Source: UBA4466 sp963925035
Lineage (GTDB): Bacteria > Bacteroidota > Bacteroidia > Flavobacteriales_D > Crocinitomicaceae
Assembly (NCBI GenBank): GCA_963925035.1
Contig: CAWUSK010000001.1
Location: 1 to 64,000, forward strand
DNA: 64,000 nucleotides
Direction of reading: 5' to 3'
The notes under the pieces were generated by a model that saw nothing but the letters and a program-made list of their open reading frames with translations, was not told where the DNA came from and ran no database searches. Shown in pieces: positions 9,261-18,264 of this stretch. The translations under genes were made by a program, and so were the position numbers. Position 1 is the stretch's first letter; each line of letters starts with the position of its first letter.

Positions 9261-10286
9261 ATGGGATTATTTAGTTTTTTAACGCAGGAAATTGCAATTG
9301 ACTTAGGAACAGCCAATACGCTAATCATCATGAATGATAAAGTTGTGGTTGATGAGCCTTCAATTGTAGCACGAGACATTCAAACAGGTAAAATTGTGGC
9401 AATCGGTAAACGAGCGCAACAAATGCATGGTAAAACCCATAAGTTGATTGAAACTGTCAGACCGTTAAGAGATGGTGTAATTGCCGATTTCCAAGCTGCA
9501 GAACAAATGATTCGCGGGATGATCAAAATGATCGGAACAGGAAAAAGTATGTTCAACCCTTCCTTGAGAATGGTGATTTGTATTCCTTCTGGAATTACTG
9601 AAGTTGAAAAAAGAGCCGTTCGTGATTCTGCCGAACACGCTGGAGCAAAAGAAGTGTACTTAATTCACGAGCCAATGGCCGCTGCAATCGGTATTGGAAT
9701 TGACGTTGAAGAACCAATGGGGAATATGATTATCGATATCGGAGGGGGCACTTCTGAAATTGCAGTTATTGCTCTTGGAGGAATTGTTTGTGATAAATCT
9801 ATTCGTGTTGCGGGAGATGATTTCACGAAGGACATTGAAGAATATATGCGTCGCCAACACAACATTCTAGTTGGAGAGCGTACCGCTGAAGAAATAAAAA
9901 TCAACGTTGGAGCTGCACTTCCTGAATTGGATAATGCTCCAGAAAATTACGCTGTTCAAGGACGTGATTTAATGACTGGAATTCCAAAAGAAATCGTTAT
10001 TTCTTATACCGAAGTTGCTCATGCTTTAGATAAAACAATTTCTAAAATTGAAGAAGCGATTTTAAGTGCGTTAGAGATGACACCACCAGAACTTTCGGCG
10101 GATATCTTCAAAACTGGTATTTACCTTGCGGGTGGTGGGTCGATGTTAAGAGGTTTGGACAAACGGATTTCAATGAAAACAAAACTTCCTGTTCACATTG
10201 CAGAAGATCCGCTTAGGGCTGTTGCAAGAGGTACAAGTATCGCATTGAAAAATATCAATAAATTCCAATTCTTGATCCGCGATTAA
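9261..10286 (+). CDS. mreB: Rod shape-determining actin homologue MreB
   Basis: 341 aa. A bacterial actin that assembles on the inner face of the membrane and directs lateral wall synthesis. ATPase motifs: phosphate-1 IDLGTANTLI (near residue 12), phosphate-2 IIDIGGGTSEIAVIALGG (near 160) and adenosine motif YLAGGGSMLRGLDK (near 290). It starts MGLFSFLTQEIAIDLGTA, the usual family N-terminus with a membrane-touching helix. It heads the mreB-mreC-mreD-PBP2-rodA-PBP1A series. Confidence 0.97.
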   Translation: MGLFSFLTQEIAIDLGTANTLIIMNDKVVVDEPSIVARDIQTGKIVAIGKRAQQMHGKTHKLIETVRPLRDGVIADFQAAEQMIRGMIKMIGTGKSMFNPSLRMVICIPSGITEVEKRAVRDSAEHAGAKEVYLIHEPMAAAIGIGIDVEEPMGNMIIDIGGGTSEIAVIALGGIVCDKSIRVAGDDFTKDIEEYMRRQHNILVGERTAEEIKINVGAALPELDNAPENYAVQGRDLMTGIPKEIVISYTEVAHALDKTISKIEEAILSALEMTPPELSADIFKTGIYLAGGGSMLRGLDKRISMKTKLPVHIAEDPLRAVARGTSIALKNINKFQFLIRD

Positions 10287-10370
10287 TCATACTTTTTCGC
10301 GTGTTTTTTACTAAATAAAAATTGATGCTAAAATCAATTTACGAAGGTGTGTAAAGCGAATGCTTTTTCT

Positions 10371-10378
10371 TACTTTTG
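10371..10378 (+). promoter_or_regulatory. -7 element abutting the mreC start codon
   Basis: TACTTTTG, an exact TAnnTTTG match, ends only 3 nt before the ATG at 10382. If it is used, transcription would start at or next to the ATG, giving a leaderless mRNA. No convincing -33 element is visible. Confidence 0.45.
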
Positions 10379-10381
10379 TAC

Positions 10382-11221
10382 ATGCGTAACTTCCTCGCCT
10401 TCGTCAGACGCTTTCGCGTTCTTTTGTTTTTTGCATTGCTGCAAGGATTTGCCCTTTCATTATATTTCACATTCATTCAATTTCCTAGGACGCAATACTT
10501 AACAACGGCATCAGCTGTAACTGGAGCCGTTTTAGAAATACGAAATGATATTACCAAACACCTCTATCTAAGCACAAACAATACTGCATTACAACAGGAA
10601 AATATTGGGCTTCGAGATTCAATTCCTTCGAGCTTTATTCGACTGAATACCGGTTTGGTGAAAATTAACGATACACTTCAAAAGCAGCAATACGAGTATG
10701 TGCCGGGAATTGTAATCAATTCTACACACGACAAGCGAAACAATTACTTCACACTTAACATTGGTTCTGGACAGGGAATAAAACGAGGAATGGGCGTTTT
10801 TTCCGCAAAAGGAGTTGTTGGTGTTATTCACAATGTAAGCACTCATTTTTCTGTAGTAAAGTCGTGCTTGACAGAGAACATCAATATTGATATTATGATT
10901 GAAAAAACCGGTCAATTCGGTTTGTTAAAATGGAACGGTAAGGATGCTAGTAGAGGGACAATGTGGGGAGTCTCCAATGATACCGATGTAAAAAAATGGT
11001 CAACCGTAATAACACGTGGTGGCGGTGGAATCTTTCCTCGTGGAATTAGTGTTGGAAAAGTGGAACGAACGGATGTTGTTGAAGGTAAGCCTTTATGGGA
11101 TGTTACCATACGGTATTCTGAAGACTATAGAAGTTTACAACGTGTTTACGTAGTGCGAAATTTATTGAAAATAGAACAAGAAAAGCTTGAAGAACTAATC
11201 CCAATTGAAAATCCACAATGA
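10382..11221 (+). CDS. mreC: Rod shape-determining protein MreC
   Basis: 279 aa from ATG 10382. A TTG 6 nt upstream is in frame but lies inside the promoter-like element, so I prefer the ATG (MRNFLAFVRRF). It has a cytoplasmic start, one membrane helix (about 12-32, RVLLFFALLQGFALSLYF), a coiled-coil stretch (about 50-80) and the two beta-barrel domains of periplasmic MreC (PGIVINSTHDKRNNYFTLNIG, GMGVFSAKGVVGVI, TRGGGGIFPRGISVG). It bridges MreB/MreD to PBP2 in the elongasome. It overlaps mreD by 4 bp (ATGA). Confidence 0.94.
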   Translation: MRNFLAFVRRFRVLLFFALLQGFALSLYFTFIQFPRTQYLTTASAVTGAVLEIRNDITKHLYLSTNNTALQQENIGLRDSIPSSFIRLNTGLVKINDTLQKQQYEYVPGIVINSTHDKRNNYFTLNIGSGQGIKRGMGVFSAKGVVGVIHNVSTHFSVVKSCLTENINIDIMIEKTGQFGLLKWNGKDASRGTMWGVSNDTDVKKWSTVITRGGGGIFPRGISVGKVERTDVVEGKPLWDVTIRYSEDYRSLQRVYVVRNLLKIEQEKLEELIPIENPQ

Positions 11222-11733
11222 ATCAAGTCGTAAAAAATATACTTCGCTTCTTGGGCTTAATGGTGTTTCAAATTTTGGTTTTAAATCAAATCGAAATTGG
11301 TTTTGGAATTCAATTGATGGTATATCCATTGTTTATTCTACTACTCCCTGTTGAGATGAGTATTATTCTCGCACTCCTTCTGGCATTTGCTTTAGGTTTG
11401 TCTATTGATGTCATATCAAATACCTATGGACTGCACGCTTCTGCATTACTTGTTTTCGCTTACTTCCGACCATTGATTTTTAAGGTTTCTGCCCCTCGTG
11501 ATGGTTATGATCCTATGATGGAAACGAACTTGCATACAATGGGCTACAAGTGGTTCATCAAAACGTTTGGAGTTCTTTTACTTATTCACCATTTTTGGTT
11601 CTTTCTACTAGAAATCTTTAAGTTGAATGAGTTGGCTTTTGTTTTCCAAAAAACGGGACTCAGCGTAATTTTATCCTTTTTACTCTGTTTATTGCTTCAG
11701 TATTTATTCATGAATAAACCTGTTAAGAAATGA
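11218..11733 (+). CDS. mreD: Rod shape-determining membrane protein MreD
   Basis: 171 aa, highly hydrophobic, with about five predicted membrane helices (for example LGLMVFQILVLNQI, SIILALLLAFALGLSIDV, VILSFLLCLLLQYLFM). MreD is an integral membrane partner of MreC and PBP2. Sequence conservation in this family is low, so the call rests on length, topology, the motif GLSIDVISNTYGLHA and position. It is translationally coupled at both ends: 4-bp ATGA overlaps with mreC and the PBP2 gene. Confidence 0.92.
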   Translation: MNQVVKNILRFLGLMVFQILVLNQIEIGFGIQLMVYPLFILLLPVEMSIILALLLAFALGLSIDVISNTYGLHASALLVFAYFRPLIFKVSAPRDGYDPMMETNLHTMGYKWFIKTFGVLLLIHHFWFFLLEIFKLNELAFVFQKTGLSVILSFLLCLLLQYLFMNKPVKK

Positions 11734-13598
11734 AATTTGAAGGCCGTAAATATGTGTTCTTTGTCATTTTCATTTTAATCGGAATTATATACACATTTAA
11801 GCTTTTTTACATGCAGGTGGTGGATGACACCTGGAAGCTGCGTGCGCAACAAATTGCCGAACAAAGACGTGAAATCACTCCCCCACGAGCTGTGGTCTTT
11901 GATAGAAACGGCAATAAAATTGTCTCCAATAAAACGTATTACAATCTAATGATGGTTGAATCAAACATCGTTGATCTAGATACCCTTGCATTTGCAAAAC
12001 TCATCGGTTGGAGTGTTCAAGATGTTAAAAATCGTTTCAAAGAAATTATCGTTGGAGAAGGCAAGTATAAAAATCCACATACCGGAAAAACGACATCCAA
12101 TTACCAATCAATTCGAGCATATCCATTTCTTAAGGAATTAACGGCAGATGAAATTTCTGAAATTGCGCCTCATTTAGAGGATTTCCTTGGGTTTTACGAA
12201 GAGGTTTCTGATATGCGGAATTACCCATACTCGAATGCTGCAAATATTTTAGGTTACCTATCGGAAGTAACACAGCCCGAAATTGATAACGATCATTTCT
12301 ACACACCGGGAAGTCGAATTGGTCGTTCAGGAATCGAACGCTTTTACGAAAAGGAATTTAGAGGTTTAAAAGGTGTGAAGTACATTGTGAAATCTGCCAT
12401 GAACAATGTTGTCGGTTCTTTCGAAGATGGAAAATACGATACTACAGCGGTTCAGGCTCCTGCAATTCACCTTGGACTAGACGCTGAATTGCAGGCCTAC
12501 GGAGAAAAATTACTGGAAAACAAAAAAGGTTGTATCGTGGCAGTTGATCCGTCTACGGGTGAAATTTTAGCACTCGTATCCTCGCCAAATTACGACCCGA
12601 ATTTGCTAGTGGGAAACAGAAAAATTCGTGAGAATTACCCAGCACTATTAAACAATCCTGACAAGCCTTTATTCCCACGTCCACTAGCTTCAGAATACAT
12701 GCCTGGTTCGACATTCAAGTTGCTTCAATCGCTTATTGGAATGCAAGAAGGCGTGATTACGGAAGATTCAGGTTTTCCATGTAATAAAAGCGTCGTTGGA
12801 TGTCACAATCATCCTTCAGCTCAAAGTGTGACTCAGGCAGTACAAATGTCTTGTAATCCTTATTTTTACGCTGTTACACGTAAAATTATCCAACAAGGGA
12901 AAAGTAAAAGTGATGTAAAAGATGCTGAAATTGGATTGAAAAAATGGGCAGAATACATGCACAGTTTTGGTCTCGGAAAGCGTTTAGAAACAGACATTAC
13001 TGGATTACGTCCTGGTGTAATTCCAGACCCTGAGTATTACGACAAATGGTACGGTCATCACCAGTGGAAATTTTCAACTATTCGTTCCATTTCAATTGGA
13101 CAGGGAGAAGTTCAGTTGACACCATTGCAATTGGCTAACGTAGCTGTAATAATGGCAAATAGAGGTTGGTATTATACCCCTCATTTTGTAAAGTCAATTG
13201 GAAACACTGGTCCTCTGCCACAATTTAGAACAAAGAACTACACAATGGTCGATCGAAAATATTTTGACCCTGTGATTGAAGGTATGCGCAGAGTTGTTCA
13301 CGAAGGTGGTGGAACTGCTCGAAGAGCCCGTATTGACGGAATGATTGTCTGCGGAAAAACAGGAACCGTCGAAAACTACATCGGAAGTGTGAAACAAAAA
13401 AATCACTCGGTATTTATTGCTTTTGCACCGATGAATAATCCAAAAATTGCCATTTCAGTATTTATTGAAAATGCTGGAGGCGGAGGTGGAACTTGGGCTG
13501 CACCAACAGCTAGTTTAATGATTGAAAAATACATCAACGGTGAAGTGAAAGATCTTGCAAAAGAAAAATACATTTTAGACGCTAATTTTATCAAATAG
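11730..13598 (+). CDS. mrdA: Penicillin-binding protein 2 (elongasome transpeptidase)
   Basis: 622 aa. Class B PBP: an N-terminal anchor (YVFFVIFILIGIIYTFKLF), a dimerisation/pedestal region (PPRAVVFDRNGNKIVSN), then the transpeptidase domain with SxxK STFK (near residue 328), an SxN-type motif SCN (near 371) and KTGT (near 543). It crosslinks peptidoglycan on the periplasmic side together with RodA. The start overlaps the mreD stop by 4 bp and rodA begins 1 bp after its stop, so the two are a tightly coupled polymerase/transpeptidase pair. Confidence 0.96.
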   Translation: MKFEGRKYVFFVIFILIGIIYTFKLFYMQVVDDTWKLRAQQIAEQRREITPPRAVVFDRNGNKIVSNKTYYNLMMVESNIVDLDTLAFAKLIGWSVQDVKNRFKEIIVGEGKYKNPHTGKTTSNYQSIRAYPFLKELTADEISEIAPHLEDFLGFYEEVSDMRNYPYSNAANILGYLSEVTQPEIDNDHFYTPGSRIGRSGIERFYEKEFRGLKGVKYIVKSAMNNVVGSFEDGKYDTTAVQAPAIHLGLDAELQAYGEKLLENKKGCIVAVDPSTGEILALVSSPNYDPNLLVGNRKIRENYPALLNNPDKPLFPRPLASEYMPGSTFKLLQSLIGMQEGVITEDSGFPCNKSVVGCHNHPSAQSVTQAVQMSCNPYFYAVTRKIIQQGKSKSDVKDAEIGLKKWAEYMHSFGLGKRLETDITGLRPGVIPDPEYYDKWYGHHQWKFSTIRSISIGQGEVQLTPLQLANVAVIMANRGWYYTPHFVKSIGNTGPLPQFRTKNYTMVDRKYFDPVIEGMRRVVHEGGGTARRARIDGMIVCGKTGTVENYIGSVKQKNHSVFIAFAPMNNPKIAISVFIENAGGGGGTWAAPTASLMIEKYINGEVKDLAKEKYILDANFIK

Positions 13599-13599
13599 A

Positions 13600-15003
13600 A
13601 TGAGACAAAATCAATCCCTTACTGCACATGTTGATTGGCCGCTCTTTGTGGTTTACATCTTATTGATGTTAATGGGATTGGCAACAATTTATTCTGCTGC
13701 ATTCGATGCTGACCATCCTAGTGTTTTTGATTTCTCTCAAAAATATGGAAAACAAATCATGTGGATTGGAGTCTCTTTGTTTCTGGGCCTTTGTGTGTTT
13801 TTAATAGATTCAGATATCTACAGGAAATTTGCATTACCCATCTTTCTTTTCGTTATCTTTTTATTGGTTATTGTATTATTCATGCCCCCAATTAATGGTG
13901 CGCGTGCATGGTTAGGTGTTGGATCCATGGGTATTCAACCTGCTGAATTTGCCAAAATTGGAACTGCTATATTATTAGCCCGATTTCTGGGTACAATAAA
14001 TCTAAATCAGCAAAACAAGTCAACGGTCTTGATTGCAAATGCAATCATCCTCGTTCCAATGGTCTTGATACTATTACAACCGGATGCAGGAAGTTTCGTT
14101 GTTTTTACAGCATTTCTATTCGTTTTGTACCGTGAGGGAGTTTCCTATGATCCTTTAATTCTTTGGGGGTTAAATTTAATTCCAATAAAAGGCCTTCACT
14201 TTAAAGAAACGTGGATAGGAACTCACTTTATTCCGATTTTATTTGTTACTATATTTTTAAGTGTTGCAACGCTTTTGATCAGTAACAATTCTTTTGAGCT
14301 CAGTTTATTTCCGAACACAGAATTTCCTGGCTACGTGAAAATGCTCCTGTTTATTTTTGTTTTTTGCTTACTTGGATACTTCGTTATGCGTTTCGCATTT
14401 TCCAAGAGAGATAGAAAAAGAGCCGCACTAATTGCGCTGTTGGGATTTATTTTGGCTTCAGGTTTAACCTATGCCGTAAATCAGTCATTTCAAAAACTGG
14501 CAGGTCACCAAAAAGAACGAATTGAATTGGTGCTAGGCTTAAGGCAAGATCCTGATGGAGACGATTACAATAGAAACAGAGCGATGGCAGCCGTTGGTTC
14601 AGGTGGCATGTTAGGTAAAGGGTATCAAAATGCATCTGTTTCAAGCGTTGAGAGTAATCACGTTCCAGAAAGTGAAACCGATTTTATCTTTTGTCCATTT
14701 GCTGAGGAATGGGGGTTCGTAGGAAGTCTCATTTTAGTTCTTTTATATTTATTTATGATTTTGCGCATCATTATCATTGCAGAGAGACAAAAGGCCGCAT
14801 TTAACCGAATTTATGCCTATTCCGTAGCGATGATTTTATTCTATCATTTTGGGATTAATATCGGCATGAACATTGAATTTATGCCCGTTATTGGAATACC
14901 TTTGCCCTTTTTTAGTTACGGTGGCTCTTCGATGATGTCGTTTTCCATGATGTTATTTATCTTGTTAAAATTAGACAGTCAAAGGAAGGATGTTCTTAAT
15001 TGA
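13600..15003 (+). CDS. rodA: SEDS peptidoglycan polymerase RodA
   Basis: 467 aa polytopic membrane protein of the SEDS family, which polymerises lipid II into glycan strands with PBP2. Visible motifs are VGSMGIQPAEFAKIG (near residue 107), LQPDAGSFVV (near 153), the ESETDFIFCPFAEEWGFVGS loop (near 360) and the C-terminal PLPFFSYGGSSMM (near 430). It is somewhat longer than enterobacterial RodA; the extra length is a central membrane/loop segment around residues 185-275, as commonly seen in Bacteroidota. Confidence 0.95.
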   Translation: MRQNQSLTAHVDWPLFVVYILLMLMGLATIYSAAFDADHPSVFDFSQKYGKQIMWIGVSLFLGLCVFLIDSDIYRKFALPIFLFVIFLLVIVLFMPPINGARAWLGVGSMGIQPAEFAKIGTAILLARFLGTINLNQQNKSTVLIANAIILVPMVLILLQPDAGSFVVFTAFLFVLYREGVSYDPLILWGLNLIPIKGLHFKETWIGTHFIPILFVTIFLSVATLLISNNSFELSLFPNTEFPGYVKMLLFIFVFCLLGYFVMRFAFSKRDRKRAALIALLGFILASGLTYAVNQSFQKLAGHQKERIELVLGLRQDPDGDDYNRNRAMAAVGSGGMLGKGYQNASVSSVESNHVPESETDFIFCPFAEEWGFVGSLILVLLYLFMILRIIIIAERQKAAFNRIYAYSVAMILFYHFGINIGMNIEFMPVIGIPLPFFSYGGSSMMSFSMMLFILLKLDSQRKDVLN

Positions 15004-15064
15004 TCCAACTCTGACTTTAGTATTTGACTGAATTATTCTTTATTTTTACACAACATTGGCAATT

Positions 15065-17551
15065 ATGGGAAAAAACGTGAAAGAAAAGTTGCAATTTGAG
15101 AAACGCACATTGCGCATTCTTACTGTATTATTGTGGTTGGGAGCGTTCTCACCTGTTCTCGCCGTAACCGTTTTGTTGATGAAACAATCGGATGACGATA
15201 TGCCTTCGATTGAAATGCTAGAAAACCCACCTGAATTGCTGGCTTCAGTTGTACTAGCTGACGATGGCAAAACAGAACTTGGTCGATTTTGGAGTGTAAA
15301 TAGGACAAGCATTAAATACAATGAAATTTCTCCTTATATATTTGATGCGCTAATTGCAACGGAAGATGAGCGTTTTGAAAGTCACTCTGGAATTGATTTA
15401 AAAGCAGTTTTACGTGCAATTACAAGTGCTGGAGGATCTGGAGGAGCGTCGACAATTTCCCAACAATTGGCGAAACTGTTGTTTACACTTCAAGAAAGAA
15501 CGCACCAAGCTGAATTAAAAGCACAAGGTAAAACATTGGATCAACCGACTGGAAAAATCGGTCGATTAATGAAGCGTTTGGATGAAAAAGCAAAAGAAAA
15601 TATCATTGCTGTTCGTCTAGAAAAACGCTATACAAAAGAAGAAATCATCACGATGTATTTGAATCAATTCGATTTCTTGTACAACGCCGTTGGTATTGAA
15701 AATGCTGCAAAAGTTTATTTCAATAAAAAACCAATCGATTTAACGAAAAACGAAGCAGCAATGCTGGTTGGAATGTGCAACAATCCTTCATTGTATAACC
15801 CTTATACATACAAAAACAAAGATTATAGAAGTACTGTCTCTTCAAGAAGTAATATTCCCCTGGCTCAAGTTACAGATACGCAAATGCAAGAGTTAAGAAC
15901 AGCGGACAGTCTACGTTGTATAAAACGACGAGATTTAGTGCTTTTTCAATGGAGAAAAAACAGCAGAAACGATAACGCTTCTTTGAAAAACAAATTATCC
16001 GACGAAGAATACGAAACAATTAAAAAATTAACGGTAGAAGTAGATTACCAAGTTGTTGATCACAAGGAAGGTCCAGCTCCTCACTTTCGAGAATCACTTC
16101 GTTCCGAACTAACGGAATTGTTTGAAGAAAAAAATGAAAAAGGTGATTTAAAATATAAAAAAGCCAATGGTGAGGCATACAATGTTTACCGTGATGGCTT
16201 GAAGATATACACGACGATTAACGTTAAAATGCAAGAATATGCAGAAAAAGCAGTTGAAAAGCATTTAAAAGAAGATCTACAGCCAGAATTTGAGAAAAAC
16301 AATAAAGGCTTGAAAAATTTCCCGTTTACAAATCGAATATCTGATGAAGTCGCCGAGCAATTGATGAATTCTGGACGTAAAAATTCTGATCGTTACCGAC
16401 TATTGAAAAGTCAAGGGCTTTCTGAGAAAGAAGTCAAAGAGAATTTCAACTTACCGGTGCAAATGTCTATTTTCTCTTGGGGTGGAGATATTGATACCGT
16501 CATGACTCCTAACGATTCTATTCGCTATTATAAAAGTAAATTACTCGCTGGATTAATATCGATTGAGCCTGCGACAGGATTTGTTAAAGCATGGGTTGGT
16601 GGAACGAATTTTAAACACTTCGCATACGACCACGTTAAACAAGGGAGGAGACAAGTAGGTTCTACAATTAAACCATTTGTATATTGCACTGCAATGGCAA
16701 TGGGCGTAGTAAAACCATGCACCAAGTTTGAATCAGGAACATCTTTCTGCGTGGATGTATTTGGCTCCTCTGGAAACTTAATCAATCGCTGGTGTCCTCG
16801 TGGTGATATCCCTGCAAATGCATCAGTAGCAATGGGATTAGCGGCATCGAGTAACCCTGTAACAGTGGCCGTAATGTCTAAAATGGGTGGACATTCAGGT
16901 CCGAAAAATATTTCAAAATTATTGAAAGACTTGGAAATTAATTTACGTCCTGAAGATGAAGTTCCTTCGATGTGTTTGGGTGTAATGGATTTATCTTTAT
17001 TCCAAATGGTGGGTGCGCAAGCGATGTTTGTGAATCAGGGAATATACGTGCGGCCAACAACCATTTTACGTATTGAAGATCGAAACGGAAACGTGATTTA
17101 TAGTGCCAATCCACATTCAAAAGAAGTTTTAAACTCTGGTGTTGCATACACTACTTTAAATATGATGAAAGGAGCTGTTCAATTTGGTACAGCGACAAGT
17201 TTGAGAGGAGGACGAAAATGGGGTGGAATTACACATCCAACAGCCGCAAAAACAGGTACAACTCAAAGCAATGCTGACGGTTGGTTCATGGGGCTAACTC
17301 CAGAATTAGTTACTGGCGTTTGGGTAGGGGCTGAAGACAGAGCAGTACGATTTAAATCTATGAATTGGGGACAAGGAGCGCGAATGGCACTTCCAATTTA
17401 TGGGTATTACATGCAGGCTGTTTATAAGGACACCAAATTAAGAATTTCCACCGAGGACTTTGAAGTACCGATAGGATATGACCCATCACTGTTTGAATGT
17501 GAAGGAGGTCAAAATATTCCAGCAGGGCTCGATATTAATTTAGGAATTTGA
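15065..17551 (+). CDS. Class A penicillin-binding protein 1A (transglycosylase/transpeptidase)
   Basis: 828 aa from ATG 15065; a TTG 9 nt upstream is in frame but the ATG fits better (MGKNVKEKLQF). It has a short cytoplasmic tail and a membrane helix (about 24-42). The GT51 glycosyltransferase domain contains ATEDERFESHSGID and GGASTISQQLAKLLF. The transpeptidase domain has STIKPFVYC (SxxK), a serine-asparagine motif SSNPV and KTGTTQSNADGWFMG. It makes and crosslinks peptidoglycan. It follows rodA by about 60 bp in the same direction and completes the wall-synthesis cluster. Confidence 0.95.
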   Translation: MGKNVKEKLQFEKRTLRILTVLLWLGAFSPVLAVTVLLMKQSDDDMPSIEMLENPPELLASVVLADDGKTELGRFWSVNRTSIKYNEISPYIFDALIATEDERFESHSGIDLKAVLRAITSAGGSGGASTISQQLAKLLFTLQERTHQAELKAQGKTLDQPTGKIGRLMKRLDEKAKENIIAVRLEKRYTKEEIITMYLNQFDFLYNAVGIENAAKVYFNKKPIDLTKNEAAMLVGMCNNPSLYNPYTYKNKDYRSTVSSRSNIPLAQVTDTQMQELRTADSLRCIKRRDLVLFQWRKNSRNDNASLKNKLSDEEYETIKKLTVEVDYQVVDHKEGPAPHFRESLRSELTELFEEKNEKGDLKYKKANGEAYNVYRDGLKIYTTINVKMQEYAEKAVEKHLKEDLQPEFEKNNKGLKNFPFTNRISDEVAEQLMNSGRKNSDRYRLLKSQGLSEKEVKENFNLPVQMSIFSWGGDIDTVMTPNDSIRYYKSKLLAGLISIEPATGFVKAWVGGTNFKHFAYDHVKQGRRQVGSTIKPFVYCTAMAMGVVKPCTKFESGTSFCVDVFGSSGNLINRWCPRGDIPANASVAMGLAASSNPVTVAVMSKMGGHSGPKNISKLLKDLEINLRPEDEVPSMCLGVMDLSLFQMVGAQAMFVNQGIYVRPTTILRIEDRNGNVIYSANPHSKEVLNSGVAYTTLNMMKGAVQFGTATSLRGGRKWGGITHPTAAKTGTTQSNADGWFMGLTPELVTGVWVGAEDRAVRFKSMNWGQGARMALPIYGYYMQAVYKDTKLRISTEDFEVPIGYDPSLFECEGGQNIPAGLDINLGI

Positions 17552-17562
17552 TGTTTTGAAAA

Positions 17563-18261
17563 ATGAATAAAGTAGTAGACAACGTTGAGAAAGCATTAGT
17601 AGGTTTAGAAAATAACATGACTGTCATGCTAGGCGGGTTCGGTTTGTGCGGAATTCCAGAAAATTCAATCAATCACATGGTGAAATTAGGAGTGAACGGC
17701 TTAACGTGTATTTCTAATAATGCTGGAGTAGATGATTTTGGATTAGGTCTATTGCTGCATCAAAAACAAATTAAAAAAATGATCAGTTCTTACGTAGGTG
17801 AGAACGATGAATTTGAACGTCAAATGCTTTCTGGAGAGCTGGAGGTTGATTTAATACCGCAAGGTTCATTGGCTGAAAGATGTCGTGCTGGCGGTGCTGG
17901 AATTCCTGCGTTTTTCACTCCTGCTGGATTCGGAACAGAAGTAGCTGAAGGAAAAGAGATCCGCGAGTTCAACGGAAAACCACATATTTTAGAACATGCA
18001 TTAACGGCCGATTTTGCCATTGTTAAAGCATGGAAAGGTGATACAGAAGGAAACCTAATTTACAAAGCAACCGCAAGAAACTTCAATCCAATGATGGCAA
18101 TGGCAGGTAAAATTACCATTGCAGAGGTGGAGGAGTTAGTGCCAGCGGGAGAATTAAATCCAAATGAAATTCATACTCCTGGAATTTTCGTACAGCGAAT
18201 ATTCCAAGGAGAAAAATATGAAAAACGTATCGAGCAGCGCACAGTTCGTGCAAAACAATAA
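17563..18261 (+). CDS. scoA: Succinyl-CoA:3-ketoacid CoA-transferase, subunit A
   Basis: 232 aa. Family I CoA-transferase alpha subunit, with the glycine-rich motif GGFGLCGIPENSI (near residue 22) and the conserved GFGTEVAEGKEIREFNGKPH. Together with subunit B it moves CoA from succinyl-CoA to acetoacetate for ketone-body or branched-chain degradation. It starts 11 bp after the PBP1A stop. Its partner scoB is normally the next gene; here it is 3.7 kb away, beyond two membrane-protein genes. Confidence 0.95.
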   Translation: MNKVVDNVEKALVGLENNMTVMLGGFGLCGIPENSINHMVKLGVNGLTCISNNAGVDDFGLGLLLHQKQIKKMISSYVGENDEFERQMLSGELEVDLIPQGSLAERCRAGGAGIPAFFTPAGFGTEVAEGKEIREFNGKPHILEHALTADFAIVKAWKGDTEGNLIYKATARNFNPMMAMAGKITIAEVEELVPAGELNPNEIHTPGIFVQRIFQGEKYEKRIEQRTVRAKQ

Positions 18262-18264
18262 CGA

